Source: VXPQ01 sp964608315
GTDB lineage: Bacteria; Bacteroidota; Rhodothermia; Rhodothermales; VXPQ01
DNA: 64,000 nt
Reading direction: 5' to 3'
Assembly: GCA_964608315.1 (NCBI GenBank)
Contig: CAZSNF010000015.1
Coordinates: 1 to 64,000 of the forward strand
The position numbers and the translations under genes were made by a program. Positions 36,882-45,845 of the stretch are shown here, in pieces; positions within the stretch are counted from its first letter, which is position 1; each line of letters begins with the position of its first letter. Under the pieces are notes generated by a model. The model did no database searches. It saw only the letters and a program-made list of their open reading frames with translations, and had not been told where the DNA came from.

Positions 36882-39800
36882 ATGGGTTGGCATAACGGGG
36901 AACTATCGTTCTCCTTGGTGCGAAAGGTGAAGTTTGTATGGATGTGCAGCAAGGAAGGCGATCATATATTCCCATCCGAACATAGGCGCGGCGCTCCGGA
37001 TCGCCGGAAGCCAGGAGGGGGGACGGCCCCCCTTACATATTCGCCGATTGACCGACCGGTGTCTTGGGCGAGAGGTGTGTCCGCTAAACTGTGTAAGCGG
37101 GGTTATTCAATAGGGACACGCCTGTCGCGACCTTTCCTCCAGCTGACCGTGCTGCTCCTGTTCGCCAGCGCGGCGCCGGCGCGCGGCCAGGACCAGAACG
37201 TCATCACCGTCGAACCCGGACCGGACGCGGTCGAGGGAGGCGGCGTCAGTTTCAACATCAAGCGCGCCTATGCTCACGCGTTGGGCGTCTCGGGCATCAA
37301 GTACTCCTGGTCGCAGGAGGGCTACTGGGTAGTCTGGGGAGGCTCGACGACCGGCATCAGCGGAGGCCTAAGCCAGCAGACTATCACCCTGACCGGCATC
37401 CCGGGCGACAACATCGACAAGCCGAACGGTTCGGTCACCCTGAAAGTGAATACCGGCGCAGGCTATGTTGTGGGTTCGCCCTGGACCGCCACCGTCCCCG
37501 TGGCCGACGACGACCCGACGCCGGTAACTTTAAGTGCGGTCGCCGGCGATATCGAAGAGGGCGGATCGAAGACGCTGACCGTCTCGCTGGGACGGGCTCT
37601 CGTGGCGGGCGAGCAGCTCACCGTCGCCCTGACCTTCGGCGGACAGGCCAGTTTCGGCGCCGACTACTCGCTTTCGGCGCCGGACCCGGCGCCGGCAGGG
37701 GTCTCCTACACGAATCTTTCGAGCGACGACCTGACAGACGATCCGCCCAGCATCGTCTTCACCGGCGGGGCCAACGCCGCGGCCGCGGCCACGCTGATCC
37801 TGGAAAGCTCGAGGGACCGCGTCATGGAATCGAGCGAGACCGTGAGCGTCGGCCTGGGCACGCTCACCGCGGGCGAGGGCCTCGGGGGCGGAGCGTCCGC
37901 CGTCGCGGGAGGCGCGAGCTTCTCGATCGACGACGCCACGAAGATCCTGGTCGGCATCGCGGCCGCGGCCGATCCGGTCACCGAGGGCACGAACGCCGCC
38001 TTCACCCTCACCGCCGATATCGCGCCGACCGCCGACGTGACGGTCGAAGTCGCGCTCACCCTGGTCGGCGGCAGCTACCTGAAGGACGAAGCGACATCGA
38101 AGAACGTGGTGATCAAGAAGGGCGCGACGACCGCCGGTTTCGCCCTGGAAACTGTCGGAGACACCGTCGACGAAGCCCCAGGCAGCGTGACGGCCGCCAT
38201 CCAGAACGACCCCGCCTACATCGTGGGGCCGAACGACGCCGCGAGCGTGAACATCCAGGACGACGATCCGACGTCCGTGACCCTGGAGGTCACGGACGCC
38301 GAAGCCATCGAGTTGACGACGCGGCAATCGGCCGCGATCCGGGTGAGGATCGGCCGCCGGCTGCGGTTCGACGAGAAACTCTCCGTTCCCCTTCTCTTCT
38401 CCGGCAGTACGCCGAGAGCAAACCTCACCCTGGAACTGGTTCGGTCAGCCAGCACGGTGACCGCTCCTTCCTTCAACCCCACCACTGACATCCTGACGTT
38501 CAACCCCGGTTTCGGACGCAAGACAGGGGCCGCCGTCGCCGACATTCGCGTCAGCGTCACGCACCCCGACGGCAACGCCGTGGACGACACGATCATCGCG
38601 GATATTCCGAGGTCCTCCACGGGCACGCCCAGTCTCGGGGCGGCCAAACTGCAGGGCGGCGCCCTCGGCACCCGGAGCGGCGACGGAGAGATCGATGTCC
38701 TCGACCTTGAAGCCAGGCGCACGTTCCGGATATCCGGCGGAAGCGCGGTGGACGAGGGCGGCACGGCCAGCTTCACCGTGCACGCGGACCGGAAGACGGC
38801 CCGGAGCACCATCGTTTTCGTCGACGTGACGCAGGAGGGCGACTTCGCCGCCGCGTCCTCCCTCGGAAGGAAGCAGGTCCGGGTGTTGCAACTCGCCACC
38901 AGCGGGACCCTGAACGTCCCGACGGTCGGGGACGACAAGAACGAGGCGCATGGCAAGATCGTAGCCACGATCAGCGCCAACAATGCCTACGTAGTCGCCG
39001 CCAAACCCGACGACAGCGCCGCCGTGACGGTCAACGACGACGACGATCCTCCCGCTACCCCGCCGGTCGCGAAATTCGCCGCGGCTTCAGCGACCGCGGC
39101 GGAGACGGCGGGATCGACGATGATCGACGTCGCGCTCTCGCCCGCGCCTACAGCGGAACTCACGCTGAAGTATACGCTGTCCGGCTCCGCCGCCCTGGGG
39201 ACCGACTACGCGATCGCCGGCGCGAGCGACGGCGCCGGAACCCTGACGATCCCGAAGGACAGCACGGCTGCTTCGATCAAGGTCGCGATCACGGACGACG
39301 CGCTCGGCGAAGGAAACGAGACCGTCGTCCTGAGCCTCGCCGACGGAACGGGCTACGCTCTCGGAACGCCCGCCCGTTTCACCCTGACCATCGCCGACGA
39401 CGAACCCGCGCTCGCCATTTCGGCCTCGGCGCCCGCCGTCTCCGAGGGAACGGCCGCGACCTTCGCGGTGACCGCGAACCAGGCCGTCGCGGCGGACGTC
39501 AAGGCGAGCGTGACCGTGGCCGCCGGCGGCGATTTCGTCGCGGCCGACGACCTCGGCGCGCAAACGGTCACCATTGCGAAGGGCAAGAAAACCGCCGCGC
39601 TGTCGATTCCGACCGCGGACGACGAGACGGACGAGCCGAACGGCTGGATCCGCGCGACCCTTGACGCCAACTCCGCCTACACGATCCCGAAGCCTCCGAA
39701 CAACAGCGCGCAGGTCGCCGTCAACGACGACGACGATCCTCCCGTCGACACGCCGGTCGCGAAATTCGCCGCGGCTTCAGCGACCGCGGCGGAGACGGCG

Positions 39801-41396
39801 GGATCGACGATGATCGACGTCGCGCTCTCGCCCGCGCCTACAGCGGAACTCACGCTGAAGTATACGCTGTCCGGCTCCGCCGCCCTGGGGACCGACTACG
39901 CGATCGCCGGCGCGAGCGACGGCGCCGGAACCCTGACGATCCCGAAGGACAGCACGGCTGCTTCGATCAAGGTCGCGATCACGGACGACGCGCTCGGCGA
40001 AGGAAACGAGACCGTCGTCCTGAGCCTCGCCGACGGAACGGGCTACGCTCTCGGAACGCCCGCCCGTTTCACCCTGACCATCGCCGACGACGAACCCGCG
40101 CTCGCCATTTCGGCCTCGGCGCCCGCCGTCTCCGAGGGAACGGCCGCGACCTTCGCGGTGACCGCGAACCAGGCCGTCGCGGCGGACGTCAAGGCGAGCG
40201 TGACCGTGGCCGCCGGCGGCGATTTCGTCGCGGCCGACGACCTCGGCGCGCAAACGGTCACCATTGCGAAGGGCAAGAAAACCGCCGCGCTGTCGATTCC
40301 GACCGCGGACGACGAGACGGACGAGCCGAACGGCTGGATCCGCGCGACCCTTGACGCCAACTCCGCCTACACGATCCCGAAGCCTCCGAACAACAGCGCG
40401 CAGTGCACCGTCAACGACAACGACAACGCGCTGCCCGTCGTCAGCATCTCCGGCGGCGCGACGGTCACCGAGGGCGGCGAGGCGTCCTTTGACCTTACCG
40501 CTTCGCCGGCCCCGACCGAAAGCCTCGCGGTCGATGTAAGCATCGATCAAAACGGCGACTTCGCCGCACAGGGGCAAACCGGGCAGAGAACGATCACCCT
40601 CGGCGTAAGCGGCACAGTCCGCTTCAACGTCGCCACGGCGGACGACAACGCCGAAGAAACAAACGGAACGATACGAGCAACCGTCCAGAACGGAACTGGT
40701 TACGTCGCGGCCGATCCGCCGGCCAACAGCGCCCTGGTCGCTGTCAACGACAACGATACCGAGACAACCACGACCGAAGTAACGCTGTCGGCGACCCCCA
40801 ACCCGGTGCAAGAAGGAGAGTACGTCACTATTACCGTTTCGTTCTCGCAGCCGCTCGACAACGACATAGCCATTCCGCTCATGTTCACGCCGGAAACGGC
40901 AGAGCCTGACGACTTCGTCATGCTCGCCTTGATCACGATCAGGGCAAACGAGACGAGCGCGCAGGGCGCCATCGCGATATTGGAAGACGACGATCCGAAC
41001 GACGAAACCTTCACCGTGAGTCTGGGAACGCTTCCTGAAAATCTCGTGGCCGGAACGCCTTCGTCGACCACCCTGCTCATTACGGATAAAACAAACGTTA
41101 CATCGGTCGAACCGGTCGGAGAGGAAATCCCCGCGGCCTTCGCTTTGGAGCAAAACTATCCGAACCCATTCAATCCGTCCACAACCATCGAATTCGCGCT
41201 CGACAAGACGCAGCGCATCACGCTTTCGGCGTACGACATGCTTGGTCAAGAGGTGCGGGTACTGATGGACGGCGTACAACCGGCGGGCCGCTACCGCGTA
41301 TCGTTCGACGGGAGCGGACTTGCGAGCGGTACGTATCTGTATATCCTCCGCACCGAGGAGCAAGTGGCCGTCAAAACGATGGCGCTGCTCAAGTAG
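36882..41396 (+). CDS. Large secreted Calx-beta-repeat protein with T9SS-type C-terminal domain
   Basis: Up to 1504 residues. A signal peptide (RPFLQLTVLLLFASAAPARG) sits about 95 residues in, so the real start may be GTG 37077 rather than ATG 36882. The body is a chain of Calx-beta-like beta-sandwich domains, with recurring AVSEGTAATFAVTANQ, DDETDEPNGWIRATLD and VNDDDDPP motifs that suggest Ca2+ binding. Residues about 727-944 and 957-1174 are encoded by identical 653-bp segments. The last about 90 residues (FALEQNYPNPFNPSTTIEFA to VAVKTMALLK) form a type IX-like sorting domain for cell-surface delivery. It is probably an adhesin or surface-layer-like protein. The GC-rich codon use of the repeats differs from the C-terminus and neighbours, suggesting mosaic or acquired origin. 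Confidence 0.85.
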   Translation: MGWHNGELSFSLVRKVKFVWMCSKEGDHIFPSEHRRGAPDRRKPGGGTAPLTYSPIDRPVSWARGVSAKLCKRGYSIGTRLSRPFLQLTVLLLFASAAPARGQDQNVITVEPGPDAVEGGGVSFNIKRAYAHALGVSGIKYSWSQEGYWVVWGGSTTGISGGLSQQTITLTGIPGDNIDKPNGSVTLKVNTGAGYVVGSPWTATVPVADDDPTPVTLSAVAGDIEEGGSKTLTVSLGRALVAGEQLTVALTFGGQASFGADYSLSAPDPAPAGVSYTNLSSDDLTDDPPSIVFTGGANAAAAATLILESSRDRVMESSETVSVGLGTLTAGEGLGGGASAVAGGASFSIDDATKILVGIAAAADPVTEGTNAAFTLTADIAPTADVTVEVALTLVGGSYLKDEATSKNVVIKKGATTAGFALETVGDTVDEAPGSVTAAIQNDPAYIVGPNDAASVNIQDDDPTSVTLEVTDAEAIELTTRQSAAIRVRIGRRLRFDEKLSVPLLFSGSTPRANLTLELVRSASTVTAPSFNPTTDILTFNPGFGRKTGAAVADIRVSVTHPDGNAVDDTIIADIPRSSTGTPSLGAAKLQGGALGTRSGDGEIDVLDLEARRTFRISGGSAVDEGGTASFTVHADRKTARSTIVFVDVTQEGDFAAASSLGRKQVRVLQLATSGTLNVPTVGDDKNEAHGKIVATISANNAYVVAAKPDDSAAVTVNDDDDPPATPPVAKFAAASATAAETAGSTMIDVALSPAPTAELTLKYTLSGSAALGTDYAIAGASDGAGTLTIPKDSTAASIKVAITDDALGEGNETVVLSLADGTGYALGTPARFTLTIADDEPALAISASAPAVSEGTAATFAVTANQAVAADVKASVTVAAGGDFVAADDLGAQTVTIAKGKKTAALSIPTADDETDEPNGWIRATLDANSAYTIPKPPNNSAQVAVNDDDDPPVDTPVAKFAAASATAAETAGSTMIDVALSPAPTAELTLKYTLSGSAALGTDYAIAGASDGAGTLTIPKDSTAASIKVAITDDALGEGNETVVLSLADGTGYALGTPARFTLTIADDEPALAISASAPAVSEGTAATFAVTANQAVAADVKASVTVAAGGDFVAADDLGAQTVTIAKGKKTAALSIPTADDETDEPNGWIRATLDANSAYTIPKPPNNSAQCTVNDNDNALPVVSISGGATVTEGGEASFDLTASPAPTESLAVDVSIDQNGDFAAQGQTGQRTITLGVSGTVRFNVATADDNAEETNGTIRATVQNGTGYVAADPPANSALVAVNDNDTETTTTEVTLSATPNPVQEGEYVTITVSFSQPLDNDIAIPLMFTPETAEPDDFVMLALITIRANETSAQGAIAILEDDDPNDETFTVSLGTLPENLVAGTPSSTTLLITDKTNVTSVEPVGEEIPAAFALEQNYPNPFNPSTTIEFALDKTQRITLSAYDMLGQEVRVLMDGVQPAGRYRVSFDGSGLASGTYLYILRTEEQVAVKTMALLK
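37016..37033 (+). other. Strong GC hairpin ahead of the signal peptide
   Basis: A-GGGGGG-ACGG-CCCCCC-T forms a 7-bp stem with a tetraloop between ATG 36882 and GTG 37077. It could affect translation of the downstream start, and the G6/C6 runs are slippage-prone. No T-run follows, so it is not a clear terminator. Confidence 0.45.
39061..39713 (+). repeat. 653-bp perfect direct repeat, copy 1
   Basis: Identical in position-by-position reading to 39751-40403 (offset 690 bp, 230 codons). It encodes two Calx-beta-like domains. Confidence 0.9.
39751..40403 (+). repeat. 653-bp perfect direct repeat, copy 2
   Basis: Second copy of 39061-39713. Divergence starts abruptly at CAGTGCACC against CAGGTCGCC. 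Lack of any silent difference implies a very recent duplication or ongoing gene conversion. Confidence 0.9.
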
Positions 41397-41420
41397 CGAT
41401 TCGGGATGTGGCGCGCATTC

Positions 41421-41438
41421 GAGCGAAACATTGGGCCC
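41421..41438 (+). repeat. Second short dispersed repeat, copy 2
   Basis: GAGCGAAACATTGGGCCC, 17 of 18 bases as at 20145-20163. It lies in the 71-bp convergent gap between the Calx-beta gene and rplQ, where no T-run terminator is evident. Confidence 0.4.
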
Positions 41439-41467
41439 GGGATACGCCTTCTCAAAGCCGCCGCATA

Positions 41468-42121
41468 TCAGGCGCTTGCCTTGTCGGCTTCAGACTCCGC
41501 TTCAGATGAGTCGGACGATGGATCGGCAGAGGCTTCCGGATCGGACGGCCTGGCCTCGCTATCGCTCGCCGCTTCAACCGAAACCGGCTCCTCCGCAAGC
41601 GCATCGGTCGCCTCTTCCTCATCCCCGGAAACATCCGCCGGCCTAACGGCCTCGCCCGCCTCCTGCTGTTTGTCCGGCCCCACCGATACGCCGCCGCTGC
41701 GCCGTCGCCCGCGCCGCGTACGCCTGCTTTTTTGAGGTCCGCCGCTCACCGCAGCGTCCGCCTCGTTGTAATCCACCAGTTCGACGACAGCCATAGGCGC
41801 AGCATCCCCTGCGCGGCGGCCAATTCGGACCACCCGCGTATATCCGCCCGGGCGGTCGCCGATTTTTTCAGCCACGTCGGTGAACAATGTCGTGACAGAT
41901 TGCTTGTCCCGCAAACGCCGAAACGCCTGCCGCCGGTTATGCTGCGAATCCTCCCTGGCGCGGGTAAGAACAGGCTCGATAAACGTTCGCAGCGCCTTGG
42001 CCCGGGATACCGTGGTCGTAACGCGCTTGTGCGTAATCAAGGCATTGCCCAGCGCAATGAGCGTGGCCTTTCGATGGGATGCGTTGCGCCCCAGTTTATG
42101 TCGCTTTTTCTGGTGTCTCAT
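41468..42121 (-). CDS. rplQ: Large ribosomal subunit protein L17 (bL17) with acidic tail
   Basis: A 217-residue L17. The core (about 1-125; MRHQKKRHKLGRNASHRKAT and IEPVLTRAREDSQHNRRQAF) is normal. A basic patch (SRRTRRGRRRSGG) and about 70 Glu/Ser/Ala/Asp-rich residues follow, roughly 90 beyond the usual length. The tail looks disordered. It is the last gene of the alpha operon, 44 bp after rpoA. The tail frame is open and codes in the same style, so it is likely real. Confidence 0.95.
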   Translation of the reverse strand: MRHQKKRHKLGRNASHRKATLIALGNALITHKRVTTTVSRAKALRTFIEPVLTRAREDSQHNRRQAFRRLRDKQSVTTLFTDVAEKIGDRPGGYTRVVRIGRRAGDAAPMAVVELVDYNEADAAVSGGPQKSRRTRRGRRRSGGVSVGPDKQQEAGEAVRPADVSGDEEEATDALAEEPVSVEAASDSEARPSDPEASADPSSDSSEAESEADKASA

Positions 42122-42165
42122 AATACAGGCAGGTCATAACAGGCCATAATCAGGCGATACGCCGG

Positions 42166-43149
42166 TCAAGCCTTTTCCTCTTGCTTGGCCTCGATCATCC
42201 CGAAATGCAAACCCCGATCATTCAGCACATGAACGAGTTCCTGCAACGATTTGCGACCAAAATTCCGGAATTTCAACATCTCTGACTCCTCGCGGCGCAC
42301 CAGATCGCCAATACTCGTGATATTGGCCGCTTTCAGGCAATTCTGCGCACGGACCGACAGGTCCAGATCCTCCACGGACTGTACGAGCAATTCCCGAATG
42401 CGCTGCGTTTCCGTATCAATGACTTCCGGCTTTTCGACGGGAATCACGGGTACGACATCCATCGCAATAAACAGGTTTACGTGGTTCCGCAAAACGGTCG
42501 CAGCCTGCATCAGGGCGTCCTCTGCGGAAATGGAACCGTCCGTATCGACGTCTATCGCAAGGCGCTCATAGTCGATCTTCTGTCCGACGCGCGTCGGCTT
42601 GACCGAATATCTCACATTCCGGATGGGGGTGAAAATCGCATCCATGGCGATCACGCCGATCGGATCGTCGGCGCGCTTGTTCTCGTCGGCAGGCACATAC
42701 CCCCTGCCGCGCTCAATACGCAATTCAATGCTCAGGGAAACGCTGTCGTCAAGGGTAGCGATATGACGATCCGGATTTAGCACTTCGTAGTCGCTCGTGG
42801 CGGCGCCAATATCTCCAGCAGTAAACGCGCCCGGCCCCTTGACCAGGAGATGAATGTTGCCTTCTTCCGTTTCTTCGGTTGCGCGAAAACGCACCTCCTT
42901 GAGATTCAGGATAATATCGGCGACGTCTTCGGTTACGCCCTCTATCGTCGAGAACTCATGCTGTACGCCGTCAATGCGCACGCCGGTGATGGCGAAACCT
43001 CCAAGCGACGACAAAAGCACCCGCCGCAGCGCATTCCCGATCGTTACGCCGTATCCGCGCTCAAGAGGCTGTAACGAAAATTTCCCGGAAAATTCCGATG
43101 CATTGTCAATCTGAATGCCCTCCGGCATGTGAATCGCATGATGGCTCAT
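42166..43149 (-). CDS. rpoA: RNA polymerase alpha subunit
   Basis: A 327-residue alpha subunit. The N-terminal assembly domain includes PLERGYGVTIGNALRRVLLS and LLVKGPGAFTAGDI. After a linker comes the C-terminal domain for UP-element and activator contacts (CLKAANITSIGDLVRREESE, FRNFGRKSLQEL). ATG 43149 (MSHHAIHMPEGIQI) is chosen; the upstream frame to 43458 overlaps rpsD and is a shadow. It lies between rpsD and rplQ as in the canonical alpha operon. Confidence 0.97.
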   Translation of the reverse strand: MSHHAIHMPEGIQIDNASEFSGKFSLQPLERGYGVTIGNALRRVLLSSLGGFAITGVRIDGVQHEFSTIEGVTEDVADIILNLKEVRFRATEETEEGNIHLLVKGPGAFTAGDIGAATSDYEVLNPDRHIATLDDSVSLSIELRIERGRGYVPADENKRADDPIGVIAMDAIFTPIRNVRYSVKPTRVGQKIDYERLAIDVDTDGSISAEDALMQAATVLRNHVNLFIAMDVVPVIPVEKPEVIDTETQRIRELLVQSVEDLDLSVRAQNCLKAANITSIGDLVRREESEMLKFRNFGRKSLQELVHVLNDRGLHFGMIEAKQEEKA

Positions 43150-43228
43150 GTTTCTCAATCGGTCAAAGTCTTGCGAAAGGGGAAGGGTGGACGCTGCAAC
43201 AGGCCGGTTGGCCAGCATCGTCCAGCAA

Positions 43229-43831
43229 CTACTTCGAGTACAACTCGACGATAAGCTGCTCGCGAATATTTTCCGGAATGTCTTCCCGGGCAGGCATGTC
43301 CAGCATCTTGCCCCGGAGATTGCCGCGGTCCACGTCAAGCCAGGCGAACGTCCGGCGACTCTGCAAAGCCGATTCCACGATCGGCCGCAGAGAGCGGCTT
43401 CGCGGTCGAACCGCAACGATATCTCCCGGGCGCAACTGCGCCGAGGGAATATCGACAACCCGGTCGTTCACCATGATATGTCCGTGGTTCACCAATTGGC
43501 GGGCTTGCCGCCTCGTACGCGCAAAACCAAGGCGAAACACCGTATTGTCCAGCCTGGCTTCCAGAAATTTCAGCAGGTTTTCGCCCGTGACCCCTTTTTT
43601 GCGGGAAGCCTTCTCGAACAGGTTGCGGAACTGGCGTTCCTGAAGGCCATACGTATAGCGCGCTTTTTGTTTTTCCTTGAGCTGCACAGCGTACTCGCTA
43701 TCCCTGGACCGACGATTCTGTCCGTGCTGGCCAGGCGGATACGCCTTGCGCTCAAGCGCCTTGCTCGGACCAAAAACAGGTTCCTTGAAGCGCCGGGCGA
43801 TTTTCTGTTTGGGGCCTCTGTATCGAGCCAT
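43229..43831 (-). CDS. rpsD: Small ribosomal subunit protein S4 (uS4)
   Basis: A 200-residue primary 16S rRNA binder. The N-terminus (MARYRGPKQKIARRFKEPVF) lacks the zinc-binding Cys set found in some S4 proteins. The S4 domain RLDNTVFRLGFARTRRQARQ is central. Normal order rpsM-rpsK-rpsD-rpoA, with gaps of 54-79 bp. S4 often represses the alpha operon; a leader site was not identified. Confidence 0.97.
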   Translation of the reverse strand: MARYRGPKQKIARRFKEPVFGPSKALERKAYPPGQHGQNRRSRDSEYAVQLKEKQKARYTYGLQERQFRNLFEKASRKKGVTGENLLKFLEARLDNTVFRLGFARTRRQARQLVNHGHIMVNDRVVDIPSAQLRPGDIVAVRPRSRSLRPIVESALQSRRTFAWLDVDRGNLRGKMLDMPAREDIPENIREQLIVELYSK

Positions 43832-43885
43832 GTATCGCTATTGGGTATGCTGGCTTGCTGCTATCGTTCTGTTCGAACGGCGTCC

Positions 43886-44296
43886 TTATACGCGGCGGCG
43901 TTTCGGGGAACGGCAGCCATTGTGAGGAATGGGCGTTACGTCCCGGATGGAAGAAATGTCGAGCCCGGCCCCGGCAAGCGCCCGAATGGCCGACTCGCGG
44001 CCCGATCCGGGTCCTTTCACATATACGTCCACGCGCCGCAAACCGAGGCCATGCGCCTCTTCCGCCGCGGTCGTAGCCGCCACCTGGGCCGCATACGGCG
44101 TGTTCTTGCGGCTGCCCCTGAAACCCATTTTCCCGGAACTGGCCCACGATATAACGTTTCCGTACTGGTCCGTCAGCGTCACGATCACGTTATTGAACGT
44201 AGCCTTGATGTGCGCCTGCCCATTGGCTTCGACAATGACGTTGCGTTTGCGCGAGGAACGTCCGGAACGTCCCGATTTTTGTTGATTTTTCGCCAT
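43886..44296 (-). CDS. rpsK: Small ribosomal subunit protein S11 (uS11)
   Basis: A 136-residue platform protein. The signature NVIVTLTDQYGNVISWASSG is followed by GFRGSRKNTPYAAQ and the C-terminal IRDVTPIPHNGCRSPKRRR. The N-terminus is slightly extended and Lys/Arg/Ser-rich (KNQQKSGRSGRSSRKRN). 51 bp downstream of rpsM. Confidence 0.97.
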   Translation of the reverse strand: MAKNQQKSGRSGRSSRKRNVIVEANGQAHIKATFNNVIVTLTDQYGNVISWASSGKMGFRGSRKNTPYAAQVAATTAAEEAHGLGLRRVDVYVKGPGSGRESAIRALAGAGLDISSIRDVTPIPHNGCRSPKRRRV

Positions 44297-44347
44297 ATTA
44301 ACGTTACAGAAGCAAAGACTGACAGTCTGAGGGAGCGAGGCGGGCGA

Positions 44348-44728
44348 TTATTTCCGCGGAGCCTTCTTCTTGCCGGCCACGGTTTTCCGGCGACCCTTGC
44401 GCGTACGGGCGTTCGTGCGCGTGCGTTGTCCGCGCACAGGCAATCCCCGACGATGCCGAAGCCCGCGGTAACACCCGATGTCCATCAATCGCTTGATGCT
44501 CATCTGTACTTCCGAACGCAACTGTCCCTCTACAAGATACTCGTCTTCAATAAGGCGGCGTACGCTTCGGGTCTGCTCCTCTGTCCAGTCGTTCGGGTGC
44601 GCATCGTACTTGACGCCGATGCGATCAAGGATTTCGCGAGCGCGAGAACGCCCGATCCCGAAAATCGAGGACAAAGCGATTTCTCCGCGTTTATGCGGAG
44701 GTACGTCCACTCCGGCTATTCGAGGCAT
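44348..44728 (-). CDS. rpsM: Small ribosomal subunit protein S13 (uS13)
   Basis: A 126-residue head protein contacting the 50S and P-site tRNA. MPRIAGVDVPPHKRGEIALS and GIGRSRAREILDRIG form the helix-two-turn-helix. The C-terminus is basic with RGLRHRRGLPVRGQRTRTNA. It follows rpmJ by 60 bp, as in the standard alpha operon. Confidence 0.97.
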   Translation of the reverse strand: MPRIAGVDVPPHKRGEIALSSIFGIGRSRAREILDRIGVKYDAHPNDWTEEQTRSVRRLIEDEYLVEGQLRSEVQMSIKRLMDIGCYRGLRHRRGLPVRGQRTRTNARTRKGRRKTVAGKKKAPRK

Positions 44729-44788
44729 AAGGTTTCATGTCTTTTCGGCGGCGCCCGTTCGAAAACGCAACGCCCGCGACGAAGGGCG

Positions 44789-44905
44789 TCAACCCTGTCG
44801 TTGCTTGTGCTTCGGGTTCTTCTTGTTAATGACGTAAATACGGCCCTTGCGACGAACGATCTTGTCGTCGGAACTCCGCTTTTTGACGCTGGCGCGAACT
44901 TTCAT
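44789..44905 (-). CDS. rpmJ: Large ribosomal subunit protein L36 (bL36), Cys-free form
   Basis: A short frame of 38 codons: MKVRASVKKRSSDDKIVRRK, then GRIYVINKKNPKHKQRQG. It has the L36 pattern but none of the zinc-ligand Cys residues, so it is the zinc-independent variant. It lies between map and rpsM. The expected infA is not here: only 43 bp separate this gene from map. Confidence 0.95.
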   Translation of the reverse strand: MKVRASVKKRSSDDKIVRRKGRIYVINKKNPKHKQRQG

Positions 44906-44948
44906 GGGTCTGTTCGGCTCGTTCACGAAAAAATACAAGGCATAGCTG

Positions 44949-45794
44949 TTACATAACGCCTATACCTTGCTCAGGTTCATAAATTTTGTATGCAGGCAAC
45001 GAATCGAGCGCCGCCCCGGGCACGGCTTCTATGTACGCAAAGGTGCTCAGCACTTCTGCCTGGCCGGACTGCACGGCCACCATATGCTCGTAATGCGCGG
45101 CGGCTTTCCCGTCCGCGGTGCGAACCGCCCAGCCGTCCGCGTCCACTGCGGTCCGGGCGGTCCCGAGGGTAATCATGGGTTCGATGCATAACGTCATGCC
45201 GCGTATCAGGCGGGAGCCGGTTCCCGGCCCGCCGACATTGGGAACATTGGGTTTTTCGTGCAATTTCTTGCCGATCCCGTGGCCCACGAGTTCCTGAACG
45301 ACGCCATAGCCCCTGCTTTCGCAATGCTGCTGGACGGCAAACGAAATATCCCCGATGCGCCGCCCCGCGACGGCTTGCTCAATGCCCTGATGCAAGGCTC
45401 CGTACGTCGCTTCGCATAAAGCGCGCTTCTCTGCGGATATTTCGCCGACGGGAAAGGTGTAGGCGCTGTCGCCGTAATACCCGTTGAATCGTACGCCGCA
45501 ATCCACCGACAGCAAATCGCCTTCCCGGAGCGGTGCGTCGTTCGGAACGCCATGCACCACCGTGTCGTTTACGGAAGCGCACAGCGTACCGGGAAAAATC
45601 AGATTGCCCACGCGATAGCCCTTGAACGCCGGTTCGGCGCCGCGCTCGCGGATGAACGCCTCTGCGATGCGGTCCAGCTGGCGCGTCGTAACGCCCGGCT
45701 CAATGTACCGCGCGACCTGTCCAAGCGTCTGCCCGACAAGGTCCGCGCTTTCCCTGAGGCGGTCTATTTTGTATGCGCTTTTCGACAAAGGCAT
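44949..45794 (-). CDS. map: Methionine aminopeptidase, type I
   Basis: A 281-residue metalloprotease removing initiator Met. VNDTVVHGVP, SVDCGVRFNGYYGDSAYTF (two metal Asp), LVGHGIGKKLHEKP (metal His), CIEPMITLG (Glu) and YEHMVAV (Glu) supply the dinuclear site. The C-terminus is about 25 residues longer than minimal forms. Placed between secY and rpmJ as in many spc operons. A MITE-end remnant (45799-45816) lies directly before its ATG. Confidence 0.96.
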   Translation of the reverse strand: MPLSKSAYKIDRLRESADLVGQTLGQVARYIEPGVTTRQLDRIAEAFIRERGAEPAFKGYRVGNLIFPGTLCASVNDTVVHGVPNDAPLREGDLLSVDCGVRFNGYYGDSAYTFPVGEISAEKRALCEATYGALHQGIEQAVAGRRIGDISFAVQQHCESRGYGVVQELVGHGIGKKLHEKPNVPNVGGPGTGSRLIRGMTLCIEPMITLGTARTAVDADGWAVRTADGKAAAHYEHMVAVQSGQAEVLSTFAYIEAVPGAALDSLPAYKIYEPEQGIGVM

Positions 45795-45798
45795 GCGC

Positions 45799-45816
45799 TG
45801 AATCAGAGTATCCCGA
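45799..45816. mobile_element. MITE-end remnant, copy K
   Basis: GAATCAGAGTATCCCG matches the element terminus. It sits in the 51-bp gap between secY and map, immediately upstream of the map start codon. Confidence 0.5.
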
Positions 45817-45845
45817 AAGCAAGGGGCCGGCGAACGGCTGCGCCA

